Assembly (NCBI GenBank): GCA_966250015.1
Contig: CBINFS010000078.1
Location: forward strand, 1 to 8,196
Origin: CBINFS01 sp966250015
Lineage (GTDB): Bacteria > Bacteroidota > Rhodothermia > Rhodothermales > DASSAV01
DNA length: 8,196 nt
Direction of reading: 5' to 3'
Positions within the stretch are counted from its first letter, which is position 1, and each line of letters begins with the position of its first letter. The notes under the pieces are model-generated. The model saw only the letters and a program-made list of their open reading frames with translations. It did no database searches and was not told where the DNA came from. Position numbers and translations under genes: made by a program. This document shows, one piece after another, positions 3,878 to 8,196 of this stretch.

Positions 3878-6862
3878 ATGAACCGGCCGCCTCGATTTGC
3901 CATAGCTCACCTCTTCGCTACGGGTCCCGTTGGCCCGGACCATGAGCCGGTGCATATAGGGGTGCTGCCGGTCGGAGAGGAACCCACCGAAGTGCGCGAG
4001 TGGTTGTGCCGTCCTGGTCAGCCCCTGCGGCGAAGGCTCATCGAGGCTTCTCGCCTCGACGCGAAGGCCATCGCTGACTGCCTGGTATGGGAAGCGATTG
4101 CTTCGGACGTGCGCGCCGCCTTCTCGGACTACGATGTGGTGTATGTGTTTAACATGACGCACGAGGCACACTGGTTTGAGGAAGTGATCCTCTCTGGCAC
4201 CGGGACACGGGTTGTGGATTTGAGGCTGCTCAGCGCATTCTTTCTGCCTCACCGTGACTTTACAGATCTGAAAACACTCTGTGAGGAACGGGTGCCGGGC
4301 TACCGGCGCGGACGGCCACAGTTGCCGTACCAGCTTCAGGCATTCCGGTTCATATTAACGGAAATCCTCGACGTGCTCCTGAGCGGGGGACCGGGTGGCG
4401 GGCATCCTGTATACGCCTGGCTCAGCCGCGCGGTACAAGCCGGTGCTCAAGAAGGCTTCGATACGCTCGTCACGCTCGCCGAGATGGCTTGTCAGTTCCA
4501 TTGGGGTGACTTTCACGCATACGATGCACCGCGTGTGCCGGAGCCGTGGCCGCTCGACGGAACCCAACTCGTGGCGCACATACGTGACCTGCTTCCGGAG
4601 GTGCCCCAGCATATGACCCGCTCGCTCGAGAATAAAACTTCGCTCAATTGGGAGTTTGTCGAGGGCACGTTCAAGGCGCTCGGGCGCCGGGAGGGTGACA
4701 CCTGGCGTGACCGGCCGTCCCAGATCAACTATGCCCGCTTCTGCACTGAAGCATTAGGACGGGGCGGCATTTACGCCGCCGAAGCAGGTACAGGTACGGG
4801 TAAAACGCTTGGCTACCTGGTTCCTGCTTTTGAGTACGTACGACGGAATCCCGGCAGGAAGGTTTTGATCGCCACCTCCACAAAGACTCTTCAGGACCAG
4901 ATTGCAAGCATCGAAGTGGCGCGACTAACGTACCTGGGCGCGCTGCACCAGGACCTCCGGACTTCTGTGCTAAAGGGGAAGGCGAACTATCTCTGCGCCG
5001 GGGCTCTTGCCGATGCCCATCGTGAGTACTTCTTGGATTCCGAAGCGACCGCCGAAAGTATGCTCGCGTGGCTTCACCTCTACCTGCGACTGCGTTATGC
5101 GGATGGTACCATCGACGATATACCAACGCAGATTTCAAACCAGCTGCCATCACTCCCGACACTGGTCAAGGATGTCAACGCCGAGGGAGCCTGCACCAGC
5201 GATTTGTGCGCGCTCGGTGCCGGATGTGTTTATCCTCGGCACCTGCGTGAAGTATTCCAGTCGGACATCGTGGTAACCAACCATGCCAAGCTAGCGTTTC
5301 TGCCCCCTGCGCTCGAAAAGGCAGTCGACGCAGTCATTATCGACGAGGCTGACCAGTTTCCAGACAATCTTCGAAACGCACTCCGTGAAGAACTGTCCAC
5401 TTACCGGGTTCACCATGATCTATTGAGTCGGCTCATGGGGGTGGCGCGTCGCCGTGGATTCCTCGACCTGCTCGACGAGCACCTGGCGGAAGGGTCAGGA
5501 CCGGATGGATTTGATCCCCGGAAGGCGGTACGAGTCCTCAGGACAAGCTGTATCGAGGTTCAGACATTGCTCGAAAGGATCGGCGATCTCGCAGCATCAG
5601 ACAGCGAGTGTGGGGAGCGTCCGTGGTTCAAGATCGAACCCGTATGCCGCGGTTTCACAGACAGCCTTCTCAGTTTACTTAATATGCTCGCGGACACACT
5701 CCGTAGCATCGCTCACGATCTCCGCCAGATCGCTGGTTGTAAGCGTTACGTTCAAACTGACGAGGGAGCACATGGAATAATCGGAAAGTTGCGCGAGAAG
5801 GCGCGTATTGAACGATATGCCGAGACGGCAGAGGACTTGGCCGCTGTGACGCATCGCCTCACGCAGGACTATCCCTCTCGCGCCTATGTGCACACCTTCA
5901 CGGGCAGGCAGAACTCGTGGACGGTGGCGCGGTTGCCTTTCGAATTGCACGGTGCCGTCCAACGTCTTCTGATAGAACCGTTCCAAACCGTGGTCTTGAC
6001 TTCAGCCACGCTGTACGTCGATGACCGACTGGACTTCTTCAGCAGCCAGCTTGACCTCCGGCGCCCATTCAATAATAGCATACGTCTGGCCTCACCGTTC
6101 GATTATGAACAGCACGTCTACGGGGCGGTCACTACCTTCCTGCCGACTTACAATTTCCGGGCAACTGAGCAAGAGAGTGAACGGTGGATGGAGGGTGTGG
6201 TGGAGACTCTGCGCGCGCTGACCGTGGCTACCGAGGGCCGAACCTTGGTCCTGCTGACGAATCTGAGCGAGATGCGACAGATATATAACCGCCTATCGAG
6301 GGTGTTGGAGGCTTACGACATCGAGGTGATCTGTCAGAATGGTGCAAGTCGGGGTGAACTGCAGCGTTTCCGCGAGAGCGAGCATACGGTGTTGCTGGGT
6401 GTTGACCGGCTGTGGACAGGTATCGACGTACCCGGCCGCTCACTCTCTCAGGTCATCGTTGTGCGATTGCCGAACCCATCGGTCAGTGACGCGGTCGTGC
6501 AACACCGGCTTTACCACGACGGCGAAGCGATGTGGTCCAACTACTATCAGCCCGCCACACGGTTGAAGCTTCGACAGGGTTTTGGACGCCTCATTCGTCA
6601 CGAAACGGACCGCGGACTCTTCGTCGTGCTTGATGCTCGGCTCGCGACGCAAAAACATATGCGAAACATACAGAAGGAATTGCCGGTACGGCTCATAGAG
6701 GTGCAGGCGTGGGAGGATCAATCGGTGCCGGTCGATCTACGACGGATGCTGCATGACGGCCTTGGTGTTGCCCGTCTGCGAGCAGAGTTTGAAGACCGGG
6801 GCATCGATCCTCTGACGCGAAGGGCAGGGAGGCCGGTGCGCAGGGTGCTGCTTACAAACTGA
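3878..6862 (+). CDS. DinG-family Fe-S superfamily 2 helicase with degenerate N-terminal exonuclease-like domain
   Basis: A 994-aa XPD/DinG-type helicase, expected to unwind DNA or DNA-RNA hybrids 5' to 3' using ATP. Motif I is AEAGTGTGKT (301-310), motif Ia TSTKTLQDQ (333-341), motif II DEAD (489-492), motif III LTSATL (707-712), motif V GIDVPG (848-853) and motif VI QGFGRLIR (900-907). Cysteines C373, C439, C444 and C450 fit the 4Fe-4S site; the C-X4-C-X5-C spacing equals the one I recall for E. coli DinG. Residues 7-160 resemble the DnaQ-type exonuclease domain found in Firmicutes DinG: HLFATG (11-16) occupies the DxETTG place, VFNMTHEAHWF (90-100) the VxHNxxFDxxFL place, and VVDLRLLSAFFLP (112-124) the following helix. 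The catalytic D and E are H11 and F13, so this domain is probably inactive. Residues 170-290 are unassigned. E. coli DinG has about 716 aa. The genuine exonuclease is encoded just upstream. Type IV CasDinG is an alternative reading, but no csf genes are seen here. Confidence 0.9.
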   Translation: MNRPPRFAIAHLFATGPVGPDHEPVHIGVLPVGEEPTEVREWLCRPGQPLRRRLIEASRLDAKAIADCLVWEAIASDVRAAFSDYDVVYVFNMTHEAHWFEEVILSGTGTRVVDLRLLSAFFLPHRDFTDLKTLCEERVPGYRRGRPQLPYQLQAFRFILTEILDVLLSGGPGGGHPVYAWLSRAVQAGAQEGFDTLVTLAEMACQFHWGDFHAYDAPRVPEPWPLDGTQLVAHIRDLLPEVPQHMTRSLENKTSLNWEFVEGTFKALGRREGDTWRDRPSQINYARFCTEALGRGGIYAAEAGTGTGKTLGYLVPAFEYVRRNPGRKVLIATSTKTLQDQIASIEVARLTYLGALHQDLRTSVLKGKANYLCAGALADAHREYFLDSEATAESMLAWLHLYLRLRYADGTIDDIPTQISNQLPSLPTLVKDVNAEGACTSDLCALGAGCVYPRHLREVFQSDIVVTNHAKLAFLPPALEKAVDAVIIDEADQFPDNLRNALREELSTYRVHHDLLSRLMGVARRRGFLDLLDEHLAEGSGPDGFDPRKAVRVLRTSCIEVQTLLERIGDLAASDSECGERPWFKIEPVCRGFTDSLLSLLNMLADTLRSIAHDLRQIAGCKRYVQTDEGAHGIIGKLREKARIERYAETAEDLAAVTHRLTQDYPSRAYVHTFTGRQNSWTVARLPFELHGAVQRLLIEPFQTVVLTSATLYVDDRLDFFSSQLDLRRPFNNSIRLASPFDYEQHVYGAVTTFLPTYNFRATEQESERWMEGVVETLRALTVATEGRTLVLLTNLSEMRQIYNRLSRVLEAYDIEVICQNGASRGELQRFRESEHTVLLGVDRLWTGIDVPGRSLSQVIVVRLPNPSVSDAVVQHRLYHDGEAMWSNYYQPATRLKLRQGFGRLIRHETDRGLFVVLDARLATQKHMRNIQKELPVRLIEVQAWEDQSVPVDLRRMLHDGLGVARLRAEFEDRGIDPLTRRAGRPVRRVLLTN

Positions 6863-7000
6863 AGTGGTCCAGTAATCACGAGTTTGACCACCATCGATTA
6901 TTTGAGTGGTTTGCCAGGGTATATTCTCGTTTCGATAAGGAGTAATTCATCTAATTCCGGATCTTCATTCGCCAGTTCACCCCACTCCTATCTGGCTAAT

Positions 7001-7035
7001 AAGGGGATCGGCGAAACAACCTCCGACCCCCTTTT
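7001..7035. terminator. Likely bidirectional rho-independent terminator
   Basis: AAGGGGATCGG (7001-7011) pairs with CCGACCCCCTT (7023-7033), giving 10 pairs with one A-C mismatch and an 11-nt loop, followed by TTTT on the plus strand. On the minus strand the stem is flanked by AAAA before and TTATT after it. It lies 139 nt past the helicase stop and 26 nt past the ArdC-like stop, so it can serve both convergent genes. The rest of 6863-7058 shows no gene; weak inverted repeats occur at 6864-6891 (GTGGTC/GACCAC) and 7046-7061 (TAGAC/GTCTA). Confidence 0.65.
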
Positions 7036-7058
7036 CAACCTTCGATAGACACACGAGT

Positions 7059-8099
7059 CTAAGGGTGTAGATCATTAGTGATATCGATCAATTCCACAAC
7101 GATCTGATCGATGGCTGCCAGATGCTCGGACAAGCTTTCCTCACCACGGTCCTCGAAGTGTTTCAGGTACGGGAGTGTCGACTTCGACGTGTCCAAACCC
7201 AGGCTGTAGCAGAGCAGGTACGCCGCCCCCTCCGCCTGTAGCTCGGCAGCCGCAGGGCTGAGATCCTTTCTGCCTTCGTGCGCCACCGCATGGGCCAGCT
7301 CGTGTGCCAGCACAGCCGCGGCGTCATTCGGGGCGTGGTCAGCCCGGACGCCGATGACCCTCCGCGTGAACGAGCAGTAGCCCTCCTCGAGCCGATCGCT
7401 GAACCGCTCCACCGTGAAGCCGAGCCTGCCGGCCACCTTGACCAGGTCGTCGTAGAGCCGGGCGAAGTCGTCTCCACCGAGCTCCGGGATCGGGCTCACG
7501 TACTGGAGCGCCGTCTCCTCCTTCCCCGGCAGGACGTCCGTCTGCGTGATGTCGAAGACGTAGGCGATCTTGAACGTGGCCACGACACGATCCGTGTCGG
7601 GATCGAGCTGCTTCTCGCGCACCTCATCGTCCGTCGGCCGCCTGAGGACCGGTGCGTAGATCATCAGTCCTTTCTCGCCCTTGCGTACGCACCGCCCGTG
7701 GTCGAGCCACGCCTTGAAGCCCATGCAGTATCTGGCCGACGGCCGCTGGAGCATGATCAGCATCGTGTTCTGAGGGCTGTAGGAGCGGAAGTGGGCGCGG
7801 AAGCGCAGGTACGCTGCGAGCGTCCCCGGGTCCTGCTGGATGCCGTCAAGGCCCCGCTCGAGCAGCACCCTGGCCTGCCTGAGCCGCTCGTCACGGGTGG
7901 TGGCAGCGCCATTCGTGTTAGCGTGTGTGGTTCTGGTACTGAGTGTGTTGGTCTGGAAAACGGGGCTTCGAAGGAATCTCGCCCCAGGGTACAGGACTAC
8001 CCGTTTGCAGGTGGGTATGGGATTGCAATTGGTTAGAAGGGAACGCCAGGCTTCAAGTAAGATCCATTCACGCGAGGCATGAGTGGGAACTCCACGCAC
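7059..8099 (-). CDS. ArdC-like antirestriction protein (ssDNA-binding plus zinc metallopeptidase)
   Basis: A frame of up to 346 aa. Residues 70-150 match the ArdC N-terminal ssDNA-binding domain (PF08401 type): FRSYSPQNTMLIMLQRP (104-120) and WLDHGRCVRKGEKGLMIYAP (131-150). The C-terminal part is an ImmA/IrrE-like metallopeptidase with HELAH (266-270) and a downstream AAELQAEGAA (284-293), where E286 or E290 would be the third zinc ligand. ArdC proteins of conjugative plasmids bind single-stranded DNA and protect incoming DNA from restriction, so the gene points to a plasmid or integrated mobile element. The start is unclear. The frame has no ATG before residue 113, inside the first domain; the only usual start upstream is GTG 8099, and the stop at 8124-8126 closes the frame. 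The first 65 residues have no family likeness, so the 5' end may be damaged or replaced. It is convergent with the helicase gene. Confidence 0.85.
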   Translation of the reverse strand: MRGVPTHASREWILLEAWRSLLTNCNPIPTCKRVVLYPGARFLRSPVFQTNTLSTRTTHANTNGAATTRDERLRQARVLLERGLDGIQQDPGTLAAYLRFRAHFRSYSPQNTMLIMLQRPSARYCMGFKAWLDHGRCVRKGEKGLMIYAPVLRRPTDDEVREKQLDPDTDRVVATFKIAYVFDITQTDVLPGKEETALQYVSPIPELGGDDFARLYDDLVKVAGRLGFTVERFSDRLEEGYCSFTRRVIGVRADHAPNDAAAVLAHELAHAVAHEGRKDLSPAAAELQAEGAAYLLCYSLGLDTSKSTLPYLKHFEDRGEESLSEHLAAIDQIVVELIDITNDLHP

Positions 8100-8153
8100 C
8101 GAAAGCAGGGCACGGACATACAGCTAGTTTGTACGGGGTATTATTAGTGCCGA

Positions 8154-8196
8154 TGTAAATTTGACCCGGATTACCGACGAATTTTGACCCACCCCT
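8154..8196. mobile_element. Possible terminus of an IS21-type insertion sequence (partial)
   Basis: TGTAAATTTGACCC (8154-8167) is followed by AATTTTGACCC (8180-8190), the same core repeated with about 23 nt spacing, and then ACCCCT. Many IS21-family elements start with TGT and carry spaced copies of a TTTGACCC-like transposase-binding site at their ends. The element would extend off the right edge, so no transposase or second end can be seen. The inferred tip is 55 bp from the GTG of the ArdC-like gene. Confidence 0.45.

Noticed and set aside
3413..4252. Open frame on the minus strand, 279 aa
   Set aside because: Lies antisense to the exonuclease and helicase genes, both of which have clear motifs; composition is shadow-like.
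4778..6862. Possible Cas3 or type IV CasDinG effector
   Set aside because: No HD nuclease domain and no csf1, csf2 or csf3 neighbours are visible, so only a DinG-family assignment is supported.
6864..6891. GTGGTC/GACCAC inverted repeat just after the helicase stop as its terminator
   Set aside because: Only a 6-bp stem with a 16-nt loop and no T-run; the stem at 7001-7033 is much stronger.
7278..8036. Open frame on the plus strand, 252 aa
   Set aside because: Antisense to the conserved ArdC-like domains; its apparent openness follows from the GC-rich codon use of that gene.

Overview
The window looks like an accessory or defence-type region of a bacterium with moderately high GC. A perfect TAnnTTTG promoter element (188-195) and mostly weak Shine-Dalgarno sequences hint at the Bacteroidota/Rhodothermota group. 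This placement is tentative, because no rRNA or housekeeping gene is present to confirm it. No tRNA or rRNA was seen.

Layout. Positions 1-116 are the leader-distal end of a CRISPR array: a partial spacer, one full repeat, one 40-nt spacer and a terminal repeat with an altered 3' end. The array continues off the left edge. A small conserved gene of unknown function follows (229-594). Next come two short coiled-coil genes with hydrophobic segments (704-1177 and 1186-1638); the first is split by an in-frame amber codon. A CARF-type ring nuclease of the NE0113/Csm6 family lies on the opposite strand (1625-2839) and overlaps the preceding gene tail to tail. A divergent regulatory region (2840-3087) holds a strong inverted repeat. 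It is followed by a stand-alone DEDDy 3'-5' exonuclease of the PolB-like type (3088-3774) and a 994-aa DinG-type Fe-S helicase (3878-6862). The 196-bp gap between the helicase stop and the next gene (6863-7058) contains a likely bidirectional terminator. A gene for an ArdC-like ssDNA-binding/zinc metallopeptidase protein runs leftwards (7059-8099). At the extreme right edge a spaced repeat of TTGACCC resembles the terminus of an IS21-type insertion sequence.

How the genes may work together. The ring nuclease family degrades cyclic oligoadenylate made by type III CRISPR complexes, so a type III effector is expected nearby, but no effector cas gene lies in the window. The most interesting part is the exonuclease-helicase pair. 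The helicase carries an N-terminal domain that looks like a DnaQ-type exonuclease fold with its catalytic acidic residues replaced, while the gene just upstream encodes an exonuclease of a different class with its acidic residues intact. This suggests a two-protein unwinding-and-degrading machine next to CRISPR signalling genes. An octamer, GAATTCAA, occurs four times and only at gene boundaries in the left half. It may mark promoter elements or cassette junctions.
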